A stretch of DNA of 64,000 nucleotides from an uncultured Flavobacteriales bacterium (GTDB taxonomy: Bacteria > Bacteroidota > Bacteroidia > Flavobacteriales_G > Salibacteraceae): NCBI GenBank assembly GCA_937121175.1, contig CAKZKD010000028.1, positions 62,001 through 126,000 of the forward strand, written 5' to 3'. The notes beneath the pieces were generated by a model, which did no database searches, was not told where the DNA came from, and worked only from the letters and a program-made list of their open reading frames with translations. This document shows, one piece after another, positions 8,704-17,784 of this stretch. Position numbers and translations under genes: made by a program. Positions within the stretch are counted from its first letter, which is position 1, and each line of letters starts with the position of its first letter.

Positions 8704-9552
8704 CTAGTTATCGCCACCTAATATTAGTGGTAACCCATCTTTTCCCGATCCAACTACAACAACCTTTGAATTACCAGATTTGGCTAATTCTAACGTTGCT
8801 AAAATCCCTTTTTCTTTCAAAATTTTATCGGTTAACGACTTACTAATAATATCATTTGCTGCAGCTTTACCTTCTGCTTCAATGCGCTGTCTTTCAGCTT
8901 CTTTTTTCGCTTTTGCCAATCTAAATTCATATTCCAAAGACTCTTGCTCTTGCTTGAGTTTGGTTTCAATTGCCGTACGAATTGTCGTTGGCAGTTTAAC
9001 GTCTTCCACCAAAACTCGTTTCACCGATAAAAATTGACCTTGAAGTACATTTTGAACTTCGTCCAAAATTTCTTGCTCAATAACATCTCTTTTACTAGAG
9101 TATAGCTGCTCAGGGGTGTAACGACCTACAACGCTTCTAGCGGCAGCATTGATTGCTGGGTCTAATAATTCTCTTTCGTAATCTTCCCCTTTTGTTTTAA
9201 TCAAATAACCAAGGTTCGAGAATTCTGGTTCATACCAAATCGTTCCGTTTACTTTTACTTCTAGTCCGTTTACAGAAAGCACGTTCATCTCATCCGAAAT
9301 GGATTGTTGACGAACTTTTCTTACAATCATTTTATTCCAAGGTGCAATAAAATGAAATCCTTCACCGTACGTTTTTTCAGTGTTAATACCGTCTCCTAGA
9401 GTTTCGAAAATTACGCCACCTTCTCCTGGGCCAATTGTAACCGTAAGCCTACTCCAAAGTATGAATACGAGTAAAAGTCCACCAACTATAAAAGCCGCCG
9501 GGCCAATTTTTTTAAAATTAAATTCCGTGTTTTCTTGATAAAATTCAGCCAT
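8704..9552 (-). CDS. Prohibitin family (SPFH/Band 7) membrane protein
   Basis: A 282-residue protein with one N-terminal membrane anchor (about residues 16-34), a Band 7/SPFH domain (about 35-205, including 'GPGEGGVIFETLGDG' and 'ERELLDPAINAAARSVVGRYTPEQLY') and a charged coiled coil (about 205-245) that matches prohibitin rather than HflK/C in layout. Prohibitins form large ring or cage assemblies on the membrane and modulate membrane proteases such as FtsH. It is the last gene of a run that begins with proS, 7 bases after the lipoprotein gene, and is followed by a terminator. Confidence 0.92.
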   Translation of the reverse strand: MAEFYQENTEFNFKKIGPAAFIVGGLLLVFILWSRLTVTIGPGEGGVIFETLGDGINTEKTYGEGFHFIAPWNKMIVRKVRQQSISDEMNVLSVNGLEVKVNGTIWYEPEFSNLGYLIKTKGEDYERELLDPAINAAARSVVGRYTPEQLYSSKRDVIEQEILDEVQNVLQGQFLSVKRVLVEDVKLPTTIRTAIETKLKQEQESLEYEFRLAKAKKEAERQRIEAEGKAAANDIISKSLTDKILKEKGILATLELAKSGNSKVVVVGSGKDGLPLILGGDN

Positions 9553-9559
9553 AGTTTTT

Positions 9560-9958
9560 CTATTTAATTTCTTCTGATGTTTGTTTTAAATCTCCCAAAA
9601 AAGTTTTGCCATTAAGCACTGCAGTGTATTGATATACGTCATCTTCAATTGCTGTAATGGAAACTTTTAAAGTATCTAATTCATTTAATAAATTCTTGTC
9701 CGGATTATTGCTTTCCAATAAGACCAATTGGTATTCACATTCGTTTACCCAATTGATGGAATAAACATCTTTAAAGCCTCTTTTCTTACTGACTTCCGTT
9801 TGAATAGAGTCTGTTCTTGTAATTTTAATGTCTGAAATGGATTGGTCTGGAGCTTCAAACATTCCTATTTTAAAATCTGCACAAGTTTTCTTTTGACAAC
9901 TGGTTGTTGCAACCAACACAAAAAGTATGAAAATAAGTGCATTAAGGTTTTTGAGCAT
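9560..9958 (-). CDS. Small predicted lipoprotein
   Basis: With the ATG at 9958 this is 132 residues starting with a lipoprotein signal peptide (ALIFILFVLVATTSC, lipobox Cys about residue 21). The mature part is a small beta-rich domain with no family I can name, containing conserved-looking 'KTCADFKIGMF' and 'VNECEYQLVLLES'. Short proteins of this type recur in Flavobacteriia beside prohibitin or outer membrane genes. An upstream in-frame ATG at 9976 would put charged residues before the signal peptide and is less likely. It overlaps the 3' end of the outer membrane gene by 17 bases and is 7 bases from the prohibitin gene, so the genes are cotranscribed. Confidence 0.8.
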   Translation of the reverse strand: MLKNLNALIFILFVLVATTSCQKKTCADFKIGMFEAPDQSISDIKITRTDSIQTEVSKKRGFKDVYSINWVNECEYQLVLLESNNPDKNLLNELDTLKVSITAIEDDVYQYTAVLNGKTFLGDLKQTSEEIK

Positions 9959-10790
9959 CGCTTTCTTGCTTAGCATTCAAAGGTATATTAAAACCAACTG
10001 CCCCAAAGAACTGTGTCCACCCAAAACGTTGTTTTGCTTGTGCACTTTTTTCATTATTTACCAGAATGCTTGGTAAAATAGCAAATCCGTTTTTACTCGA
10101 AGCTTCTAAATAGAAATGTTTAAAGAAATTAAACCGAGTTCCAACCTTTGCACTCAGGCCATAACCGGCCAAATGAAATTTATTGTCAACAGGTTCATCA
10201 AAAACCTGCACAAATGTTTTGGGCACGTATAATCCTAGACCTCCGTTCCCTATTAACTCCCAAGAAAAATTAGATTTCTTGGAAACCCAGACCGGGTAAT
10301 TATATTCCAATTCAACGCTTCCATAATTTAACCCATCGCTATGATGGAACCATAAAAATCGCCAAGGCACCTCTACGGGACTCCCTCCATAAACTCCAGC
10401 ATATTTCTCGCTTGCTGCAGGGCTTACTTCGCCTTCAATGTTCAAATTTTGGTTGGTAATCATATAATATTTCATGTGGTCTAGACCTACAGAGATACTC
10501 CAGCGTTTGTTCAAATACAATCCAAAACGGTAAGTATATTGTGGAATTGAAAACCGTCCAGGTGTAAAATAACCCTGAAAAGAAAACGGCGTTGGTGCGT
10601 CCTGAGCTGCAACATCTCTGAATACCAAATCGTAACCTTCTCCTGAAATGTGAAAATCACTTCTGGTAAAAGCACTTCTGTTATAACCTGTATAAATAAA
10701 TAAATCGAACTTCTTGTGCACCGATTCTTGAGCAATTCCTAATACAGAAATGCTCGTAAAAACCGATGAAAGAAATATCCTTAAATTCAC
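9942..10790 (-). CDS. Predicted outer membrane beta-barrel protein
   Basis: A 282-residue exported protein with a signal peptide (about residues 1-20, SISVLGIAQ) and alternating polar/aromatic strands with 'YRFGLYLNKRWSISVGLDHMKYYMI' in the middle, ending 'QFFGAVGFNIPLNAKQESDAQKP'. This is the pattern of a small outer membrane barrel, but I recognise no named family. The start codon is GTG, immediately after the proS stop (TAA-GTG), a strong sign of translational coupling. No function can be assigned. Confidence 0.75.
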   Translation of the reverse strand: MNLRIFLSSVFTSISVLGIAQESVHKKFDLFIYTGYNRSAFTRSDFHISGEGYDLVFRDVAAQDAPTPFSFQGYFTPGRFSIPQYTYRFGLYLNKRWSISVGLDHMKYYMITNQNLNIEGEVSPAASEKYAGVYGGSPVEVPWRFLWFHHSDGLNYGSVELEYNYPVWVSKKSNFSWELIGNGGLGLYVPKTFVQVFDEPVDNKFHLAGYGLSAKVGTRFNFFKHFYLEASSKNGFAILPSILVNNEKSAQAKQRFGWTQFFGAVGFNIPLNAKQESDAQKP

Positions 10791-12266
10791 TTAATACGCT
10801 TTAGCAAAAAGCACTTTTCGTTTTGAAGGTTTTCCTGAGAAAACACATGTTCCAGGAGTTTTATCACCTTCTAATGGAATGCAGCGAACTGTTGCTTTGG
10901 TTTCTTGTTTTATGCGCTCTTCGGTTTCTGCAGTGCCATCCCAATGCGCTAGTACAAAACCGCCTTTGGCTTTTATTACTTCTTTAAACTCATCGTAAGT
11001 GCTTACTTCGGTTGTGTTCTCGGTGCGATGTTGAATTGCTTTTTTGTACAAATTCTCTTGAATTTCTACCATCAACTTTGCAACGTGTTCCACTACCTTG
11101 TCAATCGCCACAATTTCCTTTTCTAAGGTATCTCTTCGTGCAACTTCAACTGTTCCGTTTTCAATATCACGAGGGCCCATTGCCAAGCGCACAGGCACTC
11201 CTTTAAACTCATATTCGTTGAATTTCCAACCTGGTTTGTGCGTGTCTCTGTCGTCGTACTTTACACTGATGCCTTTTGCTTCAAGTGCTGCTTTTATCGG
11301 TTTCACTTTCTCGGTAACGGCATCCAACTGGTCCTCTTGTCGGTAAATTGGAATAATTGCCACTTGAATCGGAGCTAATTTTGGCGGTAAAACCAAGCCG
11401 TTATCATCTGAATGCGTCATAATTAACCCACCCATCAAACGTGTAGAGACTCCCCAACTGGTTGCCCAAACAAACTCTTCTTTTCCTTCTTTAGATGTGT
11501 ATTTTACATCGAAAGCTTTAGCAAAATTTTGACCCAAGAAATGAGAGGTTCCCGCCTGCAAGGCTTTGCCGTCTTGCATTAATGCTTCGATACAATAGGT
11601 TTCTAACGCACCTGCAAATCGCTCGCTTTCTGTTTTGGTTCCTTGCACTACTGGCATAGCCATGTGGTTTTCTGCAAATTCGGCATAAACTCGTAGCATT
11701 TGCTCAGCTTCTTCAATGGCTTCGTTTTCTGTCGCATGTGCCGTATGCCCTTCTTGCCATAAAAATTCGGCAGTTCTCAAAAACAATCGAGTACGCATTT
11801 CCCAACGAACGACATTAGCCCATTGGTTAATCAATAATGGTAAATCTCGGTAAGACTGAATCCATTTTTTGTAGGTACTCCAAATAATGGTTTCTGAAGT
11901 TGGACGAACTATAAGTTCTTCTTCCAACTTGGCTTCTGGGTCAACGATTACCCCCGAACCATCTGGGTCGTTTTTTAGTCGATAATGCGTTACTACTGCA
12001 CATTCTTTCGCAAAACCTTCAACGTGACTGGCTTCTTTACTCAAATAGGACTTTGGAATAAACAATGGGAAGTATGCGTTTTGATGTCCCGTTGCCTTAA
12101 ACATTCGGTCTAATTCTGCTTGCATTTTTTCCCAAATCGCAAAACCATAAGGTTTGATAACCATACAGCCTCGCACATCAGATGTTTCAGCCAAATCGGC
12201 TTTTACTACTAGCTCATTGTACCATTTGGAATAATCCTGTTCTCTTGTTGTAAAGCCTTTTGCCAT
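10791..12266 (-). CDS. proS: Prolyl-tRNA synthetase, archaeal/eukaryote-type (ProS type 3)
   Basis: A class II aminoacyl-tRNA synthetase of 491 residues that lacks the ~180-residue editing insertion of E. coli-type ProS and carries the C-terminal zinc-binding-like extension of the archaeal/eukaryal type, ending in Tyr (VLFAKAY). Motif 2 is visible as [20 protein letters not shown] (about residues 150-170) and the anticodon-binding domain begins near residue 290 (VAIIPIYRQ). It charges tRNA-Pro. This type is normal for Bacteroidota. The gene heads a four-gene run and has a leader of about 225 bases with inverted repeats (see 12267-12495). Confidence 0.97.
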   Translation of the reverse strand: MAKGFTTREQDYSKWYNELVVKADLAETSDVRGCMVIKPYGFAIWEKMQAELDRMFKATGHQNAYFPLFIPKSYLSKEASHVEGFAKECAVVTHYRLKNDPDGSGVIVDPEAKLEEELIVRPTSETIIWSTYKKWIQSYRDLPLLINQWANVVRWEMRTRLFLRTAEFLWQEGHTAHATENEAIEEAEQMLRVYAEFAENHMAMPVVQGTKTESERFAGALETYCIEALMQDGKALQAGTSHFLGQNFAKAFDVKYTSKEGKEEFVWATSWGVSTRLMGGLIMTHSDDNGLVLPPKLAPIQVAIIPIYRQEDQLDAVTEKVKPIKAALEAKGISVKYDDRDTHKPGWKFNEYEFKGVPVRLAMGPRDIENGTVEVARRDTLEKEIVAIDKVVEHVAKLMVEIQENLYKKAIQHRTENTTEVSTYDEFKEVIKAKGGFVLAHWDGTAETEERIKQETKATVRCIPLEGDKTPGTCVFSGKPSKRKVLFAKAY

Positions 12267-12495
12267 TGAAATCTTTATTTCGTAATTCTTCTAATTCTAT
12301 CGTTCGTCATTCCGTAAGATTAGCTGAGTTGGTTTTAACAAAAACCAAAACGAAGATTCTATACGGAATCTATTTTCAAAATTCAGATTCCGTATAACTA
12401 TCTTTCTCATTTTCTTTCGTTAAATGGTTCGATAACGTATACGGAATACAGTAATCTAAAAAGACAATTAGTAATTAAATGCTAATTAGAGGCTG
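12267..12495 (-). promoter_or_regulatory. Long repeat-rich 5' leader of proS
   Basis: The only TAnnTTTG box upstream of proS lies at 12496-12503, which predicts a leader of about 225 bases. Four copies of an 8-9 base unit alternate in orientation: ATTCCGTA 12309-12316, ATACGGAAT 12361-12369, ATTCCGTAT 12387-12395, ATACGGAAT 12439-12447. The middle pair extends to perfect 11-base arms (12361-12371 and 12385-12395) with a 13-base loop. Neighbouring copies can pair in alternative ways. It may be an attenuator-like leader or a decayed dispersed repeat. Confidence 0.45.
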
Positions 12496-12531
12496 CAAAA
12501 GTACGGATTGATTCCCAATCATTGTGGGAAT
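12496..12531 (-). promoter_or_regulatory. Probable proS promoter with adjoining inverted repeat
   Basis: TACTTTTG on the minus strand (12496-12503) matches the -7 box. No TTG lies at the right distance. Immediately upstream, ATTCCCA (12511-12517) and TGGGAAT (12525-12531) form an inverted repeat placed where an operator, or the terminator stem of the desaturase gene without a T run, could be. Confidence 0.5.
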
Positions 12532-12546
12532 GGAGACAGAAGAATT

Positions 12547-13638
12547 TTAGTCTTTTCGACCTAAATCGTAAAGCATTTTTCCATGGTCAATAATTGCCGA
12601 AGCAAAGGTTGGTTGCTGGAAATAAGGTAAATTAAAATCCTTAACGACATCCTGAACTATTGGGGATAATTTCTTGTAATGCACATGGCAAATATTCGGA
12701 AACAAATGATGTTCAATTTGGAAATTCAATCCACCCACATACCATGAAAACAACTTGCTTTTCATTGCAAAGTTTTGAGTAGTAAGAATTTGGTGAGCTG
12801 CCCAACTATTCGCAATCGTATTGTCTTCTTCAATCTTTGGAAAAATAGTCCTTGTGGTAACATGCGCAGGCTGAAATACCGCTGAAAGGGTAAGTCCGGC
12901 AAAGAAATGTTTGCAAGAATATCCAGCCAGAATTAGCCAAATTGAATAATCGGTAAATACTATTGGAGCACCTAAGTAAATCAAATAATAGCTCACTTTC
13001 CAAACTACCAAACGGGTTAGTTCTCTGCGGTATGCTTTATCTTTTCCATCGTAAAACCCTTCTCTTCTGAACTGAAGTAATTGCTTAACATCCTTAGAAG
13101 AAGCCCACATAAAAGTCATAAGACCATAGAAAAACCATGCATAAATAAACTGAAACTTATGAATGTTTCTTTTTGGTACGTCTGGCGTAAATCGCAAAGC
13201 TGGAATGGGTGATTTTATATCTTCATCAACACCAGCTACATTGGTGTAAGTATGGTGCTTGTGATTGTGCTGTATTCTCCAATTTTCTACAAATCCACCA
13301 ATAAAAAACATTGTGAAGTGTGCTACTAAGTTGTTTAGTTTTCGGTTACTTGAAAAAGTATCGTGCACACAATCGTGCATTACGGAAAGGCCTAAACCTG
13401 CCATTCCAAAACCAGTTGCCGTCCACAATAAACAGTAGGTGTACCAAGCTAAATCTTGAAAGACAAAAGTGAGGGCAAAAGGAACCCAGAGTAACAAAAA
13501 CAACAACACTGTTTTTATGTACAATGAAGCGTTTCCGGTCTTCTTAATGTTATTCTCTTTAAAGTATTGGTTGACTCTTTTTCTGAGGGCTTTGTAAAAT
13601 GCGTCTCCATCTGGAGCTGTATATCTTGCTGCTTTCAA
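12547..13638 (-). CDS. Membrane fatty acid desaturase
   Basis: A 363-residue di-iron membrane desaturase. The three histidine boxes are present: HDCVHD (88-93), HNHKHH (124-129) and QIEHHLFP (around 310). The Gln in place of the first His in the third box is shared with front-end and linoleoyl-CoA-type desaturases. Four membrane segments flank the boxes. It introduces a double bond into acyl chains of membrane lipids, probably for fluidity control. The start codon is TTG. TATATTTG at 13658-13665 on the minus strand is a plausible -7 box 19 bases upstream. It appears to be transcribed alone; electron donor genes are not adjacent. Confidence 0.93.
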   Translation of the reverse strand: MKAARYTAPDGDAFYKALRKRVNQYFKENNIKKTGNASLYIKTVLLFLLLWVPFALTFVFQDLAWYTYCLLWTATGFGMAGLGLSVMHDCVHDTFSSNRKLNNLVAHFTMFFIGGFVENWRIQHNHKHHTYTNVAGVDEDIKSPIPALRFTPDVPKRNIHKFQFIYAWFFYGLMTFMWASSKDVKQLLQFRREGFYDGKDKAYRRELTRLVVWKVSYYLIYLGAPIVFTDYSIWLILAGYSCKHFFAGLTLSAVFQPAHVTTRTIFPKIEEDNTIANSWAAHQILTTQNFAMKSKLFSWYVGGLNFQIEHHLFPNICHVHYKKLSPIVQDVVKDFNLPYFQQPTFASAIIDHGKMLYDLGRKD

Positions 13639-13657
13639 ATTTCTGTAATTAAAAAGG

Positions 13658-13665
13658 CAAATATA
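13658..13665 (-). promoter_or_regulatory. -7 box of the desaturase gene
   Basis: TATATTTG on the minus strand matches TAnnTTTG. A TTG lies 15 bases upstream, slightly closer than the usual 17-23. Confidence 0.5.
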
Positions 13666-13764
13666 CAGACCAGATTAATTCAAAAAATAACTAAAATCAT
13701 AAAAGGTCAACAAGGTTATTCACGAGGTTTAAAATTTAAAACCCTAGTTAGTAGCATATTAGAA

Positions 13765-14673
13765 CTAATTCAATATTCTGTATTCTGAAGGTGACACTCC
13801 AGTTTTGACTTTGAACATTTTTGAGAAATGTTGCGAATACTCAAATCCTAAATGAAAAGCGACTTCACTCACCGAGTCTTTTGAGCTTAGTAATCGATTT
13901 TTGGCTTTTTCAATTAGAAAATCATCAATGTGTGACTTAGCGCTTTTTCCCGTTTCTTTCTTCAATAAATCGCTCAAATATTTTGGTGAAAAATTGAGTT
14001 TGTCACCGCAATATTGTACGGTAGGAACTCCCATGTTGATTTGCTCCATTCGGGTGTAGTATTCTTCTAATAAAGTCTCAAATTTCCCAAGAATATCCAG
14101 GTTCAAGTTTGTTCTGGTATAAAATTGACGGTCGTAATAACGGGTGCAATAATCCAAGAACAACTCAATATTAGAAACAATTAATTTTTGAGTGTGGCGG
14201 TCAATATTTTGGTTGTATTCGCTTTCTATTTTTACTAATAAATCTTTTAAAGTCTGCTCTTCATCTTCTGACAAATGCAAGGCTTCGGTTAGGTCGTATG
14301 AGAAAAATGAATATCGATTTATTGCATTGCCCAATTCTGACCTGCGAATTAGGTCTGGGTGAAATAAGAATGTCCAGCCTTTGTCAGAGCCTGAGGCTTC
14401 ATGACCTTCATTTTGAATTACTTGGCCGGGTTTTACAAAAAGCATGGAACCTTCGTCAAAATCGTACGAAGAGCGACCATATTTGAGGCTACCACCTCCG
14501 TCACTTTTGCAAGCAATGTAAAACATGCCCAGTGTAAAAGGAATGTTTTGCACATTTTGAGTCAGCTGAATATCCTTGTGATAAATCACCGAAACCAAGG
14601 GGTGTTTTGGCTTGGGAAGACCAAATATTTGGTGGGCCTCGGTTATGGTTTCTACGTGAACTATGTCTTCCAT
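13765..14673 (-). CDS. AraC family transcriptional regulator
   Basis: A 302-residue protein with an N-terminal cupin-like sensor region (about 25-190) and a C-terminal AraC/XylS double helix-turn-helix (about 205-302), containing 'LNFSPKYLSDLLKKETGKS' and ending 'FEYSQHFSKMFKVKTGVSPSEYR', which is the family signature. It probably regulates the neighbouring genes: it lies 34 bases downstream of an NAD(P)-binding protein, a small membrane protein and an SRPBCC lipoprotein on the same strand. The inducer is unknown. Confidence 0.9.
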   Translation of the reverse strand: MEDIVHVETITEAHQIFGLPKPKHPLVSVIYHKDIQLTQNVQNIPFTLGMFYIACKSDGGGSLKYGRSSYDFDEGSMLFVKPGQVIQNEGHEASGSDKGWTFLFHPDLIRRSELGNAINRYSFFSYDLTEALHLSEDEEQTLKDLLVKIESEYNQNIDRHTQKLIVSNIELFLDYCTRYYDRQFYTRTNLNLDILGKFETLLEEYYTRMEQINMGVPTVQYCGDKLNFSPKYLSDLLKKETGKSAKSHIDDFLIEKAKNRLLSSKDSVSEVAFHLGFEYSQHFSKMFKVKTGVSPSEYRILN

Positions 14674-14707
14674 TAGCGTTTAGTTGAATATTTATAATTG
14701 AGAAATT

Positions 14708-15358
14708 TTATACATACTCTAAAATATCCTTGTTTTCCAACACCTCTTTTGAAGCTCCATTTAAGCCAATATTGACCATGGCTTTAGCCAATTCGGTTGA
14801 CTTAATGCTTCCTGCTCCAGTCAGCTGCATTATGGGATACAAAAGTTTGAACGCCTTGTACATTATTCCAGGTTCTTTTCGGGGTTGAACGGGATAGATA
14901 TAGCTGGGTCTTAACGAATGAAATCCACCAAGCTTTAGGTCTGAAATTTCGTTTTCGGCTTTACCTTTAAATCTAGCAAAATCCATTCTGCTTTTTTCGG
15001 TTCTATCGGCTCCTTGACCACTCAAAAAACACAATCTGGCATTTGGGCTTGCTGTTTTTAGCGCTTGCGCGAAGGCAACGGCATAATCAATTGTGATTTT
15101 TTTAAACTCTTCGGAACTCACCTGCCTCGCGTAAACTCCAATACAGAAAAATGCAATGTCAACATTTTTGAACAATTGTATTTGAGAGGAGTAATCGGTA
15201 AAATCCTGAACGGGTACACTTTTAACTTTTTGGTGGTCTTTGCCTTTTTGTTTTCGCACTAGGGAAACTACCTCAGAAATTTCGTTGGAATCAATGCATT
15301 CCTGTAAAACCAATCCGCCAACCATGCCGGAGGCTCCAGCTATTATAGCTTTTTTCAT
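14708..15358 (-). CDS. NAD(P)H-binding epimerase-like (atypical SDR) protein
   Basis: With the ATG at 15358 it is 216 residues beginning MKKAIIAGASGMVGGLV, a glycine-rich Rossmann motif (GASGMVG) of atypical or extended SDRs such as the HTATIP2/YbjT-like group. 'FFCIGVY' and 'LSGQGADRTEKSRMDFARFKGKAE' follow the pattern of that group, in which a YxxxK is replaced. An in-frame start at 15379 would overlap the preceding gene by 17 bases; the chosen start leaves 4 bases. Substrate unknown. It sits between a small membrane protein and the AraC regulator, likely one transcript. Confidence 0.82.
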   Translation of the reverse strand: MKKAIIAGASGMVGGLVLQECIDSNEISEVVSLVRKQKGKDHQKVKSVPVQDFTDYSSQIQLFKNVDIAFFCIGVYARQVSSEEFKKITIDYAVAFAQALKTASPNARLCFLSGQGADRTEKSRMDFARFKGKAENEISDLKLGGFHSLRPSYIYPVQPRKEPGIMYKAFKLLYPIMQLTGAGSIKSTELAKAMVNIGLNGASKEVLENKDILEYV

Positions 15359-15362
15359 ATCG

Positions 15363-15770
15363 TTAGGTATTATGCCCAAAATGAGCTTTTGATAATGCAG
15401 ACCGCATTAAAAAAGTGGAGTGAATCAAATAGCCTATCATTTCTGCGGCATAAGGAGTTACGCCCCATTGGTCTGACATAAAATCGAAGGTTTGAATGGT
15501 ACACAGTACTCCCAAATTGGAAAACAGGATTACCATAGCAAACGGGGTGTATCTCCATTTTGAAAAATATCCAAACGTAAAAACGCTTCCAGCTGTGGTA
15601 ATAAGAAACCAATGGACGAACTGAACGCCGCTAGGGTAGGCATCGTTTTGTAGTTTGATTCCTGGAACTATTCCGGTAAAATATTCAAAGAATCCAGCCA
15701 CTCCCCAGATTAGCATAAATGCTGCTCCAGCAACCAATAGGAGCATGTATGTTTTGGATATTACTTGCAT
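15363..15770 (-). CDS. Small four-helix membrane protein
   Basis: A 135-residue protein with four hydrophobic segments (about 9-32, 48-68, 74-95, 100-125) and short loops. No motif of a known family is visible; the layout resembles DUF-type small membrane proteins often found beside SRPBCC or NmrA-like genes. It is 12 bases downstream of the SRPBCC lipoprotein and 4 bases upstream of the epimerase-like gene. Function unknown. Confidence 0.75.
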   Translation of the reverse strand: MQVISKTYMLLLVAGAAFMLIWGVAGFFEYFTGIVPGIKLQNDAYPSGVQFVHWFLITTAGSVFTFGYFSKWRYTPFAMVILFSNLGVLCTIQTFDFMSDQWGVTPYAAEMIGYLIHSTFLMRSALSKAHFGHNT

Positions 15771-15782
15771 GTTTTAGTGGAT

Positions 15783-16364
15783 TTAATAACGCTTTTCAAC
15801 TTCTGCTTTCAAACGTCGGTTAAATTTTGGATAGTTCGTAAGTTGATACTTAGAAACTGCGCTACCCATCATCCAAGTTGCTCCGCCTTTGCAGCCATCA
15901 ATTTGAATAAACTTTGTTTTACCATTTCCAGCATCTTCAATCCGATAAATGTGGTTATCGACCATTCCACCAGCAAACGGGTCACTCCAACTGAACTCCT
16001 GACCATCAATTACTTTAAGAACGTGGGTGTAGGTGGTAGTTTTTTCCTTTTCGTAATCGTTATAATACACAACGTTTACCGTTCCACCATCTTTAAAATC
16101 GCCCGTAAGTTCTTTAATTGTGTTTGACCAACTGTAGTTTTTGAAATCGGTTAGCACCGACCAAACTTGCTCGGGTGTTGCATCGATAATTATTTCGGAA
16201 TAAAAAGTACGGTGACCCGCTTTTACCTTTTCGTATTTTACGTTTTCCGTTTCTGGTTTTAGCTCGTGCTGACTCAGGATTTTTGTTGAATTTACTCCGC
16301 AACTGCCTGCAAGCAAAGCAATTGAAAATAGAAGGGTACCCGTTTTAGTGTTTATAGTTTTCAT
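15783..16364 (-). CDS. SRPBCC (START-like) domain lipoprotein
   Basis: A 193-residue protein with a lipoprotein signal peptide (lipobox LLAGSC, Cys about 22) and an SRPBCC/polyketide cyclase-like domain (about 50-190), recognisable from 'SEIIIDATPEQVWSVLTDFKNYSWSNTI'. Such domains bind hydrophobic ligands in a deep cavity. A membrane-anchored version outside the cytoplasm is less common than the cytosolic one. It is the first gene of the four-gene run ending with the AraC regulator. Confidence 0.85.
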   Translation of the reverse strand: MKTINTKTGTLLFSIALLAGSCGVNSTKILSQHELKPETENVKYEKVKAGHRTFYSEIIIDATPEQVWSVLTDFKNYSWSNTIKELTGDFKDGGTVNVVYYNDYEKEKTTTYTHVLKVIDGQEFSWSDPFAGGMVDNHIYRIEDAGNGKTKFIQIDGCKGGATWMMGSAVSKYQLTNYPKFNRRLKAEVEKRY

Positions 16365-16467
16365 AGTGTTTTATTTTGCGGCAAAGCAACAGCAACACTA
16401 TTTTCTAGGGTGTACACATTTTTCTGAAGGTTGTATATATTTTCCTTTTTAGAAGGAAAAAGATTGA

Positions 16468-17784
16468 TTACTCCTCCGGTTTCACCAATAAACCACTGAC
16501 TCGTATCAATTCAAACTCACTCAGTCGGACTTGGTATTTTGAGTTTTCTATGTTGATTTTGGCTCTCAGGAAATTGATTTGTGCCGTTCTGAATTCAACA
16601 TTGGTCAAAGAGCCCAATTGATACAATTCACGGGTTCGATTGAAGTTAGATTCAGCACTCGTAAGATTTCGAGTATTCATCGAAAGGATTTTCAAGTTCT
16701 TTTCATAATCGACCCAAGCATTATTCAAATCTGTCTTTAATTGGTCTATGGCATTCAACCGAGCCATCTCTTGACTTTCCAGAACAACTTTTGCATTCTT
16801 AGCACGGGTTTGACGCTGAGAAGCCTGAAAAATGGGATAGGACAATGTTATTCCACCTGTGAAACCCAAATTTTTCGCTTCCAACAAGTTACCTACCTCA
16901 TTATTTTGCTGACGGTATCCGTATTCTCCGTTTAAAGAGATTGTAGGAAGGTATCCTCCGTTTGCGATTTGAGCATCTTTTTCTGCAACCAATTTAGCAT
17001 ATTCGGCATTGTTTACCTGTGCATTATTTGCCTTGGCTTGTTTTTCCAACTCTGCAAAATCCATGGAAGAATTTATGTCCACCTTCTCTGAAATATCAAA
17101 GCCAAAAGGCAGCTGATAGCCCGTTAATTGATTCAAATTGTTACTCGCTTGCAAATAATTTGCTTCTGCATTGGCAAGGGTTACACTGTCGGTATTCAAA
17201 TCCACTTGAGCATTCAAGTAATCTAACGACGAACTAGTTCCAGACTCAAATTTATCTTTTGCACGTAGCATTCTATCGTTAGACAATTGCACCGATTGCA
17301 ACGCCACCTTTTTATTGTTTTTGGCAGAAGCCATGAGGTAATAATTGGAAATTACTTGCATCAACGTTCCTTCGACGGAGGCCCGAGTTTTAGCATCTTC
17401 CAAATCAACCATCAATTGCAACCTATCGTAATTCCGAAACATAGCCATTCCGTCAAAAATGACCCAATTGGCTCCAACACCTGCATTGAGCGAAGTTGAC
17501 TGTGCGCCGTCAACAGATATATTTATGGGCTCGGGCTGCGCCAATAATTCAACGTCAGTATTTTGATTGGAGTAGGTAGCACCTGCATTTAAACTCACCG
17601 TTGGCAACATACCTGCATTTCCAGCACCAGCATTGTTTTCTGCCATTTCCACATTATTCTGCAAAATCTGAATATTGTGGTTGTTTTTCAATGCCAATTC
17701 CAGCACCTTATCCAAGGTATATTCCTGCGCACTAACAGAAACCGTCACCATAATTATCGTAACGAGAGCAACTACTTTTTTCAT
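16468..17784 (-). CDS. TolC family outer membrane efflux protein
   Basis: A 438-residue outer membrane factor with a signal peptide (1-19) and two repeated TolC halves, seen from 'LDKVLELALKNNHNIQILQNN' and 'LYQLGSLTNVEFRTAQINFLRAKINIENSKYQ'. It forms the trimeric exit duct for the RND pump encoded just upstream. Its start overlaps the RND gene stop by 4 bases (ATGA type), so the two are translationally coupled. Last gene of the MarR-HlyD-RND-TolC operon. Confidence 0.95.
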   Translation of the reverse strand: MKKVVALVTIIMVTVSVSAQEYTLDKVLELALKNNHNIQILQNNVEMAENNAGAGNAGMLPTVSLNAGATYSNQNTDVELLAQPEPINISVDGAQSTSLNAGVGANWVIFDGMAMFRNYDRLQLMVDLEDAKTRASVEGTLMQVISNYYLMASAKNNKKVALQSVQLSNDRMLRAKDKFESGTSSSLDYLNAQVDLNTDSVTLANAEANYLQASNNLNQLTGYQLPFGFDISEKVDINSSMDFAELEKQAKANNAQVNNAEYAKLVAEKDAQIANGGYLPTISLNGEYGYRQQNNEVGNLLEAKNLGFTGGITLSYPIFQASQRQTRAKNAKVVLESQEMARLNAIDQLKTDLNNAWVDYEKNLKILSMNTRNLTSAESNFNRTRELYQLGSLTNVEFRTAQINFLRAKINIENSKYQVRLSEFELIRVSGLLVKPEE

